NCBI GenBank assembly: GCA_015063125.1
Contig: SUTB01000003.1
Location: 62,001-126,000, forward strand
Direction: 5' to 3'
DNA: 64,000 bases
From: Thermoplasmata archaeon
Lineage (GTDB): Archaea > Thermoplasmatota > Thermoplasmata > Methanomassiliicoccales > Methanomethylophilaceae
Numbering within the stretch: the stretch's first letter is position 1; each line of letters opens with the position of its first letter. Shown piece by piece: positions 34,118 through 42,834 of this stretch. Position numbers and translations under genes: made by a program. The notes under the pieces are model-generated. The model was not told the origin of the DNA and made no database searches. It worked only from the letters and a program-made list of their open reading frames with translations.

Positions 34118-35473
34118 TCACTGGTATGCGGGCTCCCCATGCTCTATGATGTCCTGTCCGATGGCTTCCTCCTCTTTGGAGACACGCACCGGCATGAACT
34201 TTGACAGCACCCATATTATGCAATACGACGCAACGAAACAGAACGCAAGGGTCATGGCAACCGATGCCATCTGTCCGATCAGGAGGTCCGCCTGCCCGAA
34301 GATTATCCCTGCTGGACCCTCCTCGTAGATGCCTGAAGCGTTGATAGAACCGGTATATTTCGACTCGGCGAATATCCCTGTGGAGATAGCTCCCCAGATG
34401 CCTCCTATTCCGTGGACGCCGAAGACGTCCAGCGCGTCATCGAAGTTGCACTTGCTGTGGATGAACCTCACCGCGAAGAAGCACAGCATGGAGCCGATGA
34501 TGCCTATGACGAAGGATGCCCATACCGGCACGTATGCGCATCCTGGGGTTATGGCGACCAGCCCTGCCACCGCTCCGGTGATCAATCCCAACGCACCCAC
34601 GCGACCTGTCGTCTGATACTGGCAGATCGCCCAGGTTATCAGCCCTGCCGCACTGGCGAGCATGGTGACGAAGCATACGTGGATGGCCTGACCGTTGGCC
34701 ATCAGTCCCGACCCGCCGTTGAATCCGAACCAACCTATCCAGAGGAGCATAGCTCCGAGGAATGCGAAAGGTATGTTGTGTGCATGCGACTTGCGGATGC
34801 TGGCGCTTCTCACGCCCACGAAGGAGATCAGGGCCAGACCGGTCACTCCTGCACATATGTGGACGACCGTTCCTCCTGCGAAATCCCTCACGGTGAACAG
34901 CTGGTCGAACATCCCTCCGCCCCACACCCAATGGGCCATTGGGGTGTACACGAACAGTCCCCAGAATACCAGGAACCAGGCCAATGCTGTGAATCTCACA
35001 CGCTCCGCACAGGCACCGATGATGATGCATGCCGTAAGCGCCGAGAACATCATCTGGAAGAATGCGAACTCCAATTCGTTCACCTCTCCGTCGACCACAT
35101 CCTCGATGACCCCGTTCATGAACACGTGGTCCAGGTTACCGATCAGGAATCCTTCGCTCCCGAAGGCCAAGCTGTATCCGCAGATCACCCAAATGAGGAC
35201 CATTATGCCCGTGGCGATCAGGCACTGCGCCATGGTGGCGGTCATGCTCTGCTTCCTCAGCATTCCTCCGTAGAAGAACGCTATCCCCGGGATCATTGCG
35301 AACACCAGAATGGATGCCGTCATGATCCAAGCTATGTCCCCACCGCCGGAAACGGGGGTGAGGAAGCCCTCAGGCTCAGCATCGGCCGATGAAGACACCA
35401 GCCCGAGCGCGGTCATTGTCAAGCCCGCAGCGATTATCACAAACGCAGCTGCGATCTTTCCGTGATGATTCAA
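34118..35473 (-). CDS. amt: Ammonium transporter
   Basis: About 451 residues, a signal-like N-terminal helix then 11 membrane spans. Takes up ammonium; plugged by GlnK. Hallmarks: GGTVVHICAGVTGL, WIGWFGFNGGSGLMANG, HGIGGIWGAISTGIF and the C-terminal RVSKEEEAIGQDIIEHGEPAYQ used for regulation. The start is either TTG 35473, preceded by AGAGGAGGAG at proper spacing, or ATG 35506, close to the start site expected from a TATA-like CTAAATAC; the former puts the signal helix at the N-terminus and is preferred. Confidence 0.95.
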   Translation of the reverse strand: MNHHGKIAAAFVIIAAGLTMTALGLVSSSADAEPEGFLTPVSGGGDIAWIMTASILVFAMIPGIAFFYGGMLRKQSMTATMAQCLIATGIMVLIWVICGYSLAFGSEGFLIGNLDHVFMNGVIEDVVDGEVNELEFAFFQMMFSALTACIIIGACAERVRFTALAWFLVFWGLFVYTPMAHWVWGGGMFDQLFTVRDFAGGTVVHICAGVTGLALISFVGVRSASIRKSHAHNIPFAFLGAMLLWIGWFGFNGGSGLMANGQAIHVCFVTMLASAAGLITWAICQYQTTGRVGALGLITGAVAGLVAITPGCAYVPVWASFVIGIIGSMLCFFAVRFIHSKCNFDDALDVFGVHGIGGIWGAISTGIFAESKYTGSINASGIYEEGPAGIIFGQADLLIGQMASVAMTLAFCFVASYCIIWVLSKFMPVRVSKEEEAIGQDIIEHGEPAYQ

Positions 35474-35506
35474 TCCATCTCCTCCTCTGCTGCTTGAAAA
35501 CAGCAA

Positions 35507-35838
35507 ACGCTGACCTTACGCTGTCTTTTCGTATTTAGAACATCCCAATCTAATCGAAAATGGGCTGTTTTATGTCAAACCTGACGAAAAATCGATTGTA
35601 AAATAGACGACAAAGATGAACCTATGAGACAATATCGATTTCAGTCTGTAAAACCCGATTTTCGGCAAAAACGCCGAAATCGAAGAGTTCTCAACACCCA
35701 TTTTATTTAAGATGATGCCCACGGGAAACCCCCTAGAAACCTTCGGTTAACAGATTGGAACAAAGGGGGACAGATCATCCCTCCCTGGGGCACATACGAG
35801 GGAAACTGACTTAAATAATAGGTATGTACCCTCGTTTA
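35507..35838. other. Divergent intergenic region between amt and diaminobutyrate operon
   Basis: About 330 bp, A/T-rich, no protein gene. It holds a TATA-like CTAAATAC for amt (about 35533-35540), an imperfect hairpin GATTTTCGGC / GCCGAAATC (35657-35681), a second TATA-like TTTTATTTAAG (35701-35711) that could start a short RNA, and the operon's own TATA box. Whether a small RNA is made from 35735 onwards cannot be told from sequence. Confidence 0.45.
35811..35820 (+). promoter_or_regulatory. TATA box of the diaminobutyrate operon
   Basis: TTAAATAATA, centred about 25 bp before the ATG at 35839. This favours a leaderless start there over the ATG at 35824. Confidence 0.55.
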
Positions 35839-37188
35839 ATGAACCAGAATACGAACAAGTACTTCATCGACCGCCAGGGTGACTTCGAGTCTTCGGCCAG
35901 GAGCTACCCTCGCAAATTCCCGCTAGCGATTTCAAAGTCCAAGGGATCATGGATCGAAGACGTTGAAGGCAATCGTTACCTCGATTTCCTCAACGGAGCA
36001 GGCACGCTTGCGCTCGGCCATAACGATGACGAGATCAATCAGACGATGATTGAGCTTATCCAATCGGGTGCCGCGCTGCACACGCTGGACCTTATGACTC
36101 CGATGAAGGACGAGTTCGTGAAGACGCTCTTCTCGATACTCCCCCCTGAATTGGCAGCCAAAGCTAAGGTACAATTCTGCTCCCCGTCTGGAACGGATGC
36201 CGCCGATGCGGCCATCAAACTGTGCAAAACAGCCACCGGAAGGGGAACAATCATCTCGTTCTCCGGGGGCTACCACGGAATGGGCCACGGAGCTATCGCC
36301 CTCACAGGAAACTGCACCGCCAAAAACAAGGTGCAGAACATCATGCCCGGAGTCCAGTTCATGCCCTACCCTTATTCCTACCGCTGCCCCATGGGACTCG
36401 GCGGAGAGGCGGGAACGAAAGCATGCATCAACTACTTCGAGCGCCTTCTGAAGGACCCCGAGAGCGGAGTCACCAAACCGGCAGCGGTCATCCTCGAGCC
36501 CATCCAGGGAGAGGGAGGAGTAATCCCGGCACCCGTCGAGTTCCTCCAGGCGGTCCGCAGGATCACCAAGGAACTGGACATACCCCTGATCGTGGACGAG
36601 GTCCAGTCGGGAATCGGACGCTCCGGAAAGATGTTCGCATTCGAACACGCAGGTATCGTCCCTGACGTGATCCTCATCTCCAAGGCCATCGGAGGAGGAC
36701 AGCCCATGTCCGTCGTCGTCTACGACAAGAAGCTCGACGGATGGGAGCCCGGTGCGCACGCAGGAACCTTCCGCGGCAACCAGCTCGCTATGGCGGCAGG
36801 TACCATCGTCATGAAGAAGGTCAGCGACCCCAAGTTCCTGGCAGAGGTCACCCGCAAAGGGGACTACCTCAAATCACGCCTGATGAAGCTGAAGGACGAG
36901 GTCTCCATCATCGGAGATGTCCGCGGAACCGGACTCATGCTCGGTATCGAGTTCATCGACCCCAACGGCCCCAAGGACCTCATGGGAGTCCCCATGCCCG
37001 CAGGAGACATCACCCTCCGCGTCCAGCGCATGTGCTTCGAGAGGAAGCTCATCATGGAGAAGGGCGGACGCTACGGATCCGTCATGAGATGCCTGTGCCC
37101 CCTGACTGTCACCGACGAGGAGCTCGATACTATGTACTCGATCTTCGAAGGCGTGGTCAAAGAGGTCGACAAGGATGTCTGCCACTGA
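35839..37188 (+). CDS. dat: L-2,4-diaminobutyrate:2-oxoglutarate aminotransferase
   Basis: 449 residues. Class III PLP aminotransferase making diaminobutyrate from aspartate semialdehyde and glutamate. Motifs: FLNGAGTLALGHNDDE, CSPSGTDAADAAIKLCK, SFSGGYHGMGHGAIALTG, LIVDEVQSGIGRSGKMFAFEH, and the PLP lysine in VILISKAIGGGQPMSVVVY. The same fold serves EctB and 4-aminobutyrate aminotransferase, but the following gene is a diaminobutyrate decarboxylase-like enzyme overlapping by 14 bp, which settles the role. Start at 35839 by TATA spacing. Confidence 0.9.
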   Translation: MNQNTNKYFIDRQGDFESSARSYPRKFPLAISKSKGSWIEDVEGNRYLDFLNGAGTLALGHNDDEINQTMIELIQSGAALHTLDLMTPMKDEFVKTLFSILPPELAAKAKVQFCSPSGTDAADAAIKLCKTATGRGTIISFSGGYHGMGHGAIALTGNCTAKNKVQNIMPGVQFMPYPYSYRCPMGLGGEAGTKACINYFERLLKDPESGVTKPAAVILEPIQGEGGVIPAPVEFLQAVRRITKELDIPLIVDEVQSGIGRSGKMFAFEHAGIVPDVILISKAIGGGQPMSVVVYDKKLDGWEPGAHAGTFRGNQLAMAAGTIVMKKVSDPKFLAEVTRKGDYLKSRLMKLKDEVSIIGDVRGTGLMLGIEFIDPNGPKDLMGVPMPAGDITLRVQRMCFERKLIMEKGGRYGSVMRCLCPLTVTDEELDTMYSIFEGVVKEVDKDVCH

Positions 37189-38623
37189 CCCGCTGCTCCT
37201 TTCCGAATCCAAGGAAGTCCAGGAAAGATTCTCCCAGATGCTCAGGGAGACCCTGGAGGCCATATTCAACTCGTTCTCGGACGGCAGCGCCTTCTCCGGG
37301 ATCGACCCCTACGAACTGAGGGCGAAGATCAACGACCTCGGATTCCTTCCTGAAGAGGGAAAGGGATTCGAAAAGGTCCTGGAGGAGACAGAGAAGGTCA
37401 TCCTCCCCCACATGCTCAGGACATGGTCCACGGAGTACATGCCCCATCTGCATTCACCAGTTCTCACCGAGACGATATGCTCGGAGCTCATCATCTCATG
37501 CTTCAACAGCAGCCTGGACAGCTGGGATCAGGGTCCGGCCGCCACGGAGATGGAGGTAAGCATGATCAACGGCCTCGTGAAGCTGTTCGGCTTCCCCGAG
37601 GACACCTCTGACGGATGCTTCACATCCGGAGGATCGCAGTCCAACATCTCCGCCATCATCGCGGCGCGCGACTGGTACTGCGCCAAGAAGTTCAACTACG
37701 ACGTGAAGATGGACGGGCTCCCGCCGGAGTACTCCAAGCTCCGCGTCTACACATCGGAGATATCCCATTTCTCCATGGACAAGGCCAGCCACATACTCGG
37801 TATGGGGTATCGTGCCGTCAGGAAGATCCCTGTGGATTCCAAGTGCAGGATCGATGTGAAGGAGTTCGCCAAGATGCTCGAGGAGGACGTCGCCGCAGGG
37901 CTCTATCCCTACTGCGCGGTCGCCACCTTCGGCAGCACCGACTTCGGTTCCATCGACGATGCGAAGAGCATGAGGGAGCTCTGCGACAAGTACGGGATGC
38001 ACCTCCACGCGGATGCTGCGTACGGCTCCGGACTCATCATGAGCCAGAAATACCGCGACAGGATCTCCGCCATATCGCTCTGCGATTCGATTACCGTGGA
38101 CTTCCACAAGATGTTCCTGCTGCCGATATCGTGCTCCGCCATCCTAGTCAAGGACAAGGATCTGCTGAAGTGCTTCGAGCTCCACGCTGATTATCTGAAC
38201 CGTGAGGAGGACGAGGAGGATGGATACATCAACCTCGTTGGAAAGTCTATGCAGACCACCCGCCGCTTCGACGCGCTGAAGGTGTTCATGGCCTTCCAGA
38301 CCAGAGGAGTGAAGGGTTACGGCGAGATCATCGACAAGGCCGTCGGGAACGCTTCCTACTTCTACGAGAGGATATCCGCAGACCCCGAGTTCATCGCACC
38401 TGTGGAACCTGAGCTCTCATCCGTCGTGTTCGCTCTCAACAGCGGCGACGAGGTCAACAAGAAGGTCAGGCGCAAGCTGCTGAGCGAGGGTACCGTCATC
38501 GGACAGACCGTCAAAGACGGACGCGTCATGCTGAAGTTCACGCTGCTGAACCCCAACCTCGAGCATTCCAAGATCGACGCCATCATCGTGAGGATCAAGG
38601 AGCTGGGAAGGACCTTCTCTTGA
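37175..38623 (+). CDS. ddc: L-2,4-diaminobutyrate decarboxylase (group II PLP decarboxylase)
   Basis: 482 residues. Removes CO2 from diaminobutyrate to give 1,3-diaminopropane, a polyamine and norspermidine precursor. Group II motifs: GCFTSGGSQSNISAIIAARDW, VATFGSTDFGSIDDAKS, LHADAAYGSGLIMS, and SITVDFHKMFLLPISCSA with the PLP lysine (about residue 312). Length and motifs also fit glutamate or aromatic decarboxylases, but translation coupling to the aminotransferase makes the diaminobutyrate assignment most likely. Confidence 0.88.
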   Translation: MSATDPLLLSESKEVQERFSQMLRETLEAIFNSFSDGSAFSGIDPYELRAKINDLGFLPEEGKGFEKVLEETEKVILPHMLRTWSTEYMPHLHSPVLTETICSELIISCFNSSLDSWDQGPAATEMEVSMINGLVKLFGFPEDTSDGCFTSGGSQSNISAIIAARDWYCAKKFNYDVKMDGLPPEYSKLRVYTSEISHFSMDKASHILGMGYRAVRKIPVDSKCRIDVKEFAKMLEEDVAAGLYPYCAVATFGSTDFGSIDDAKSMRELCDKYGMHLHADAAYGSGLIMSQKYRDRISAISLCDSITVDFHKMFLLPISCSAILVKDKDLLKCFELHADYLNREEDEEDGYINLVGKSMQTTRRFDALKVFMAFQTRGVKGYGEIIDKAVGNASYFYERISADPEFIAPVEPELSSVVFALNSGDEVNKKVRRKLLSEGTVIGQTVKDGRVMLKFTLLNPNLEHSKIDAIIVRIKELGRTFS

Positions 38624-38657
38624 ACTTCTTATAAAGATGGAATGAGTTCCCGTGCTT

Positions 38658-40067
38658 ATGGCAGTCTACAGATGTTCAATATGCGGCGAGATTTACGACG
38701 AGGAGATCGAACCAGTCAAGTTCGACGACCTCCCGGACGATTGGGTTTGCCCTGTATGTCACGCGCCCAAGAGCGCGTTCGTAAAGGTCGAGGAGGATGC
38801 TCCCAAGAAGGAGAGCAAGCCTGTCGAGAAGAAGGTCGCAGACACCAAGGACATCTCGATAGACCCGAAGATGGTCAGGCACGACAACGGCCCTATGGAC
38901 GAGATCCATGCCCTGGCCCTGACTGGGAAGAGCGTGGGCGAGCCCATGGACACCCTTCTGCCGATCCCATCGTTCGATGACATACTATTCCTGGGAGGCC
39001 AGCTGGCCCACCCGCCTCTTGACGACGGGGCGGATGTCGACATCAGTGTGACCATAGGCAAGAACGCCGAGAAGCCAATGGTCCTCGAATCTCCCATTTA
39101 CATCTCGCATATGAGCTTCGGAGCACTGTCCGGAAGGGCCAAGAAGGCCCTATCCAAGGGCTCCGCCATGGCGAAGACCGCCATCTGCAGCGGAGAGGGA
39201 GGAGTCCTTTCCGATGAGATTGACAACGCCTACAGATACATCTTCGAGTACGTCCCCAACAAGTACAGCACCACCATGGACACCTATGAGAGGTGCGATG
39301 CGGTCGAGATCAAGATCGGCCAGGGGACCAAGCCCGGAATGGGAGGGCACCTTCCCGGGGACAAGGTCACCGACATCATCGCAATGATGAGGGGCAGACC
39401 CGTCGGAAAGGATATCCTCAGCCCGTCCAGATTCAAGGAGATAAACTCCCCTGAGGACCTGAAGACTATGGTAGAATTCCTTCGGAAGGAGACCAGGGGA
39501 AAACCGATAGGCGTCAAGATTGCAGCCGAGCATATCGAGGAGGACCTTGAATTCATCTCCAAGTCCGGATGCGATTTCATCACCATCGACGGTAGGGGCG
39601 GAGCGACCGGCTCGTCCCCCAAATTCCTGAAGGATGCCACCACGGTCCCGACCCTCTATGCTCTTTCCAGGGCTAGGAAGTACATGGACGAGCACGGCAT
39701 GGACCAGCAGCTGATCATCACCGGAGGTCTCAGGACCAGCAAGGACTTCATCAAGGCCTTGGCGATGGGTGCCGATGCCGTTGCGATCGCGACCGCTGCT
39801 CTCATGGCCCTCGGATGCCAGAAGTACAGGGCATGCAACTCCGGGAAATGCCCCATGGGGATCGCTACCCAGGATCCTGAGCTGGAGTCCCGCCTGGATA
39901 CCGAGGCCGGCGCCATCAGGGTCGGGAACTATCTCAACGCTACTGCAGAGGAGATCAGGATATTCCTCCGCGTATCCGGCCACAAGTCGCTTGGCGAGCT
40001 GTCCCTGGATGACCTGTGCACAGTGAGTTCCGAGATCTCGGAGCACACCGGCATCAGGCACGCGTGA
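38658..40067 (+). CDS. Rubredoxin - glutamate synthase-like FMN/iron-sulfur fusion
   Basis: 469 residues. Residues 1-45 are a rubredoxin-like domain (CSICGEIYD ... CPVCHAPKS). Residues about 80-469 match the FMN-binding central domain of glutamate synthase: [42 protein letters not shown], and the 3Fe-4S ligands [18 protein letters not shown] followed by [11 protein letters not shown]. Amidotransferase (GltB N-terminal) and GltD domains are absent, so another partner must supply electrons and ammonia. Role as glutamate synthase or other oxidoreductase is unproven. ATG 38658 begins [13 protein letters not shown] at 38652 less likely. Confidence 0.9.
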   Translation: MAVYRCSICGEIYDEEIEPVKFDDLPDDWVCPVCHAPKSAFVKVEEDAPKKESKPVEKKVADTKDISIDPKMVRHDNGPMDEIHALALTGKSVGEPMDTLLPIPSFDDILFLGGQLAHPPLDDGADVDISVTIGKNAEKPMVLESPIYISHMSFGALSGRAKKALSKGSAMAKTAICSGEGGVLSDEIDNAYRYIFEYVPNKYSTTMDTYERCDAVEIKIGQGTKPGMGGHLPGDKVTDIIAMMRGRPVGKDILSPSRFKEINSPEDLKTMVEFLRKETRGKPIGVKIAAEHIEEDLEFISKSGCDFITIDGRGGATGSSPKFLKDATTVPTLYALSRARKYMDEHGMDQQLIITGGLRTSKDFIKALAMGADAVAIATAALMALGCQKYRACNSGKCPMGIATQDPELESRLDTEAGAIRVGNYLNATAEEIRIFLRVSGHKSLGELSLDDLCTVSSEISEHTGIRHA

Positions 40068-40070
40068 GGA

Positions 40071-41018
40071 TCAATCCCTGAACTGCACCAGCCAGGAGTC
40101 GATGGTCTCCTTCGTACCCTGATGCATGGGCTTCGCGGCCAGTCTGACGTACTGCTTCTTGACCTTCATGATGCTGTTGTCATCATCGATCTCCCTGAAG
40201 ATGTGGTTCACGTTCTGGGGGACGTAGCAGGTGATGCCCGGGACATCCTGTATCGCGTCAAGGAAATGATAGTCCGAAGACAGATCCGCCGTTCCGGTGA
40301 TCGCCAGGATCGGTTTCCCGTAGGATTTCAGCATGTTCACGAGATCCTCGGACGAATACGAATCGTGCTCCCTCAGCCATTTTGCGCTCGTCTTCGCGCC
40401 TTTGATGGAGATGGTATCGCCCTGAGCCTCAGCGGCCTTTCCGAACATCTCATCCTGATTGGACTCGATCTTCTCCCTAGATGCTAGCTTCTGCAGCAGC
40501 TTGCCCTTGATACCGCCGGTATTCTCTATCTGCTCCCCCGCTAACCTGCTCTGGTAGCGGAGCGCGTCCTTGAGGCACATGGCCGCTCCGCCAAGAAGGA
40601 TCAATCCTGCGGTCTCTTCCTTATCAGATAGGAGGGTGGCGATGATGGAACCTTCCGAATGGCCGCATACGATTATCCTGGAAGCGTCCACATACGGCAG
40701 CGACTTCATGTACCTGATAACCGAGATCGCATCGTCGGTGATATCGCTGAGACCAGCGGTGTTGAAGTCCCCTCCGGATCCGTGAGTGCCCCTCTTGTCG
40801 TAACGGACTGCTACGAACCCGTCCTCCGCGAACATCCTTGCGAAGTTCTTGTAGAGGTCCATCTTGAATCCCGTACCGTTGCCATCCCTGTCTAGCTTCC
40901 CGGTTCCCATGATGATCACGATGGCGGGCTTCCTCTCGCTCTTGTCGGTGTAGGTGATGGTCGCTCCCAGCGGCACACCGCCGTCTATGGTCACATTCTC
41001 CTCTTTGATATCCGTCAT
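40071..41018 (-). CDS. Alpha/beta hydrolase
   Basis: 315 residues. Serine hydrolase fold: RYDKRGTHGSGGDFN (residues about 75-89), nucleophile elbow VCGHSEGSIIATLLSD (Ser near residue 120), late Asp in ITGTADLSSDYHF and His in NVNHIFRE, the expected Ser-Asp-His order. Cytoplasmic; substrate unknown, esterase or peptidase. Start codon overlaps the stop of the upstream HTH regulator gene by 4 bp (ATGA), so it is probably under that regulator. Confidence 0.85.
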   Translation of the reverse strand: MTDIKEENVTIDGGVPLGATITYTDKSERKPAIVIIMGTGKLDRDGNGTGFKMDLYKNFARMFAEDGFVAVRYDKRGTHGSGGDFNTAGLSDITDDAISVIRYMKSLPYVDASRIIVCGHSEGSIIATLLSDKEETAGLILLGGAAMCLKDALRYQSRLAGEQIENTGGIKGKLLQKLASREKIESNQDEMFGKAAEAQGDTISIKGAKTSAKWLREHDSYSSEDLVNMLKSYGKPILAITGTADLSSDYHFLDAIQDVPGITCYVPQNVNHIFREIDDDNSIMKVKKQYVRLAAKPMHQGTKETIDSWLVQFRD

Positions 41019-41521
41019 TCCGATACCTCCTTCACCGGTGCCGATATGAACGATATACTCCTGAGCTTCCCCTCGTTGGAGGTTACGTACCTGGAGAGCA
41101 GATCCCTAAGTTCCCGAAGGTAACCGTCCATGGCCTCATCGGTCATGCGGACGGTGCATGTCCTCATGGAGAGCCTGTCCTTCAGAGGATCGTTCTCCCC
41201 CTCATCCACATACTCCTTGAAGCTGGCGTAGAGCGTCATGAGGAACTGGTAGGCCATATCTGCGATGTCATCTCCGGACTGCGACATGAATACGTCCTCG
41301 TCGAAGGAAAAGGTCCTCTCGATGGTCCCCCTCACCTTCCTTTCCTCCTTGACGATGATCACCTTTTCGTCTAGGAGCTTATTGATGTGGCGGTAGAGGG
41401 TCGGCACGGAGATATCGTTCAGAGCCTCAGAGATCTGCTTTGCAGTGGAATCCCCGTTGACTTTCAGGTACTGGACGATCCTTACCCTTACCGGGTTCGA
41501 GAGGAGTTCGCTTATCTTCAT
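41015..41521 (-). CDS. Winged-helix transcriptional regulator (ArsR-like)
   Basis: 168 residues from MKISELLSNPVRVR; the frame opens at 41539. Residues 1-85 form a winged helix: NPVRVRIVQYLKVNGDSTAKQI, recognition helix ISVPTLYRHINKLLDEKVI, wing KEERKVRGTIERTF. The rest is helical and may sense a ligand or dimerise. No Cys-rich metal site is seen. It heads an operon with the alpha/beta hydrolase and is divergent from a small membrane protein, sharing a palindromic promoter. Likely autoregulated. Confidence 0.82.
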   Translation of the reverse strand: MKISELLSNPVRVRIVQYLKVNGDSTAKQISEALNDISVPTLYRHINKLLDEKVIIVKEERKVRGTIERTFSFDEDVFMSQSGDDIADMAYQFLMTLYASFKEYVDEGENDPLKDRLSMRTCTVRMTDEAMDGYLRELRDLLSRYVTSNEGKLRSISFISAPVKEVSE

Positions 41522-41531
41522 TCGGTACACC

Positions 41532-41577
41532 ATTATCATTTTTGATTATATTCTCAATAATGATAATATTATATAAA
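41532..41577. promoter_or_regulatory. Shared divergent promoter with 9-bp inverted repeat operator
   Basis: ATTATCATT (41532-41540) and AATGATAAT (41559-41567) are a perfect inverted repeat 18 bp apart, covering the start region of the minus gene. TTATATAAA (41569-41577) can act as a TATA box in both directions: it lies about 25 bp from the ATG at 41597 and from the expected minus start near 41548. Probable binding site of the adjacent regulator. Confidence 0.6.
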
Positions 41578-41596
41578 CGTTAACAGATAGCTCATC

Positions 41597-41821
41597 ATGC
41601 GGAAAACGAAGGAGAAAGCGGGTGTCGTGGCGATAGTCGCCCTGGTATGCCTGTTGGAAGTGCTCATTCCGGTCATACTGTACATGCTGGACCTGCCTAT
41701 GTGGCTGATCGCAGTGTGTTCAGCCAACGCCTTGATCGTGGGCATAGCGCTGCCTTACTTCTCCCTTCAGAGGTTCCGTGAATTGGATGAGGGATTGGAA
41801 GATGCTGTTGACAACTACTGA
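41597..41821 (+). CDS. Small two-helix membrane protein
   Basis: 74 residues. Two hydrophobic spans (about 10-31 and 35-55) and an acidic C-terminal tail (LDEGLEDAVDNY). No family recognised. Leaderless start at 41597 by TATA spacing. The next gene (YbjQ-like) overlaps its end by 20 bp, so both are coupled. Controlled from the shared promoter with the HTH regulator. Confidence 0.7.
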   Translation: MRKTKEKAGVVAIVALVCLLEVLIPVILYMLDLPMWLIAVCSANALIVGIALPYFSLQRFRELDEGLEDAVDNY

Positions 41822-42116
41822 GAGCATACCCGATAAGAAGTACGAGATCATCGGAATGGTATCGGGAAACATGATACAGAGCAAGAACATCGGAAGAGAC
41901 ATAGGTCAGGGATTGAAGTCTGTTGTCGGAGGAGAACTCAAGACGTACACCAACATGATGAACGAGTCCAGGGCTATAGCTACTGAGAGGATGGTGGAGA
42001 ACGCCGAGGGCCTGGGGGCGGATGCGGTAGTCTGCATTAGGTACTCGTCTTCAGCCATAATGGGCGGTGCGGCGGAAATGGTCTGCTACGGCACCGCAGT
42101 CAAGTTCATCCAGTAA
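41802..42116 (+). CDS. YbjQ/UPF0145-family protein
   Basis: 104 residues, full length for the family. MLLTTTESIPDKKYEIIGMVSGN, then ESRAIATERMVENAEGLGADAVVCIRYSS and a C-terminal GTAVKF strand. Forms multimeric rings in relatives; sometimes called a heavy-metal-binding domain, but the function is not established. Start at ATG 41802 overlaps the preceding gene. Ends with TAA and a terminator. Confidence 0.88.
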   Translation: MLLTTTESIPDKKYEIIGMVSGNMIQSKNIGRDIGQGLKSVVGGELKTYTNMMNESRAIATERMVENAEGLGADAVVCIRYSSSAIMGGAAEMVCYGTAVKFIQ

Positions 42117-42123
42117 ACATTTC

Positions 42124-42138
42124 GGGGACATCGTCCCC
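42124..42138 (+). terminator. Terminator after the YbjQ-like gene
   Basis: GGGGAC, loop ATC, GTCCCC, followed by ACTCTTTTT. Confidence 0.65.
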
Positions 42139-42198
42139 ACTCTTTTTCAATAATTATTGATCGGATTGATCGGAATCAGCGCATTGATCTCATCTACA

Positions 42199-42342
42199 TC
42201 AGTATCTGATGAACCTATCCTCAGACCTAGCTAGGATCACCCCTACGATGAAGAATGCGATGCCCACAAGGATTCCGGGAATGCCGCCCAACAGATTCTC
42301 GTTTATGGACCACGTTAAGCTGCTCAAGGCGATGATGAATCC
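42199..42342 (-). pseudogene. Possible remnant of a small membrane protein gene
   Basis: Open frame of 47 codons with no ATG near its start: an upstream in-frame TAG at 42343, a possible TTG start, and a hydrophobic helix (IPGILVGIAFFIVGVILA) then RSEDRFIRY. It may be a short protein or the tail of a degraded gene. Weak support. Confidence 0.3.
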
Positions 42343-42357
42343 CTAAAGAAAAGGGAA

Positions 42358-42373
42358 ATGCCCTTGCGGGCAT
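42358..42373 (-). terminator. Terminator of the membrane-protein gene at 42382
   Basis: ATGCCC, loop GCAA, GGGCAT on the minus strand, followed by TTCCCTTTTCTTT. Confidence 0.6.
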
Positions 42374-42381
42374 GTTTGTAA

Positions 42382-42771
42382 TCAGATTCCGAAGAATTCC
42401 TTGACACCGGGCCTGAATAGATAGTACAGGATGATGGCGTCGATGACCAGCGGGATGATTCCGACGAAACTGCCGACAAAGATGGATGCGATTCCCATAA
42501 TAAGGCTGAGTCCGTTGACGATCACGCCGATGTACCACATGATCTTCCATCCGTTCCACATACCACCGGCTATGACCAGATAGATGATTCCGATGAGAAG
42601 GAGGATTCCACCACCGAGGGCAGAGTATTCTGCTATTTCTGGTATGTGAGTTGAAATATCGATGATGTTCAAGACCATCGCTATTCCACCAGCGAGGAAG
42701 AATAATCCTATCAAGAAGTTGAGAATAGCGACGATGCTGATTATAACAGGACGATTTTTGTCAGATGACAT
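42382..42771 (-). CDS. Small four-helix membrane protein
   Basis: 129 residues from MSSDKNRPVIISIVAILNFL; the frame extends to 42834 but those codons cover the TATA region (ATATATAATATTG). About four hydrophobic spans and a short tail (RPGVKEFFGI). Resembles the broad group of DUF-type four-helix integral membrane proteins; no function assigned. Confidence 0.7.
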   Translation of the reverse strand: MSSDKNRPVIISIVAILNFLIGLFFLAGGIAMVLNIIDISTHIPEIAEYSALGGGILLLIGIIYLVIAGGMWNGWKIMWYIGVIVNGLSLIMGIASIFVGSFVGIIPLVIDAIILYYLFRPGVKEFFGI

Positions 42772-42834
42772 GATGATGTAACGGCAATCAATATTATATA
42801 TGGATTTTTGGAAAAATAAGTTCAAAATGAACAA

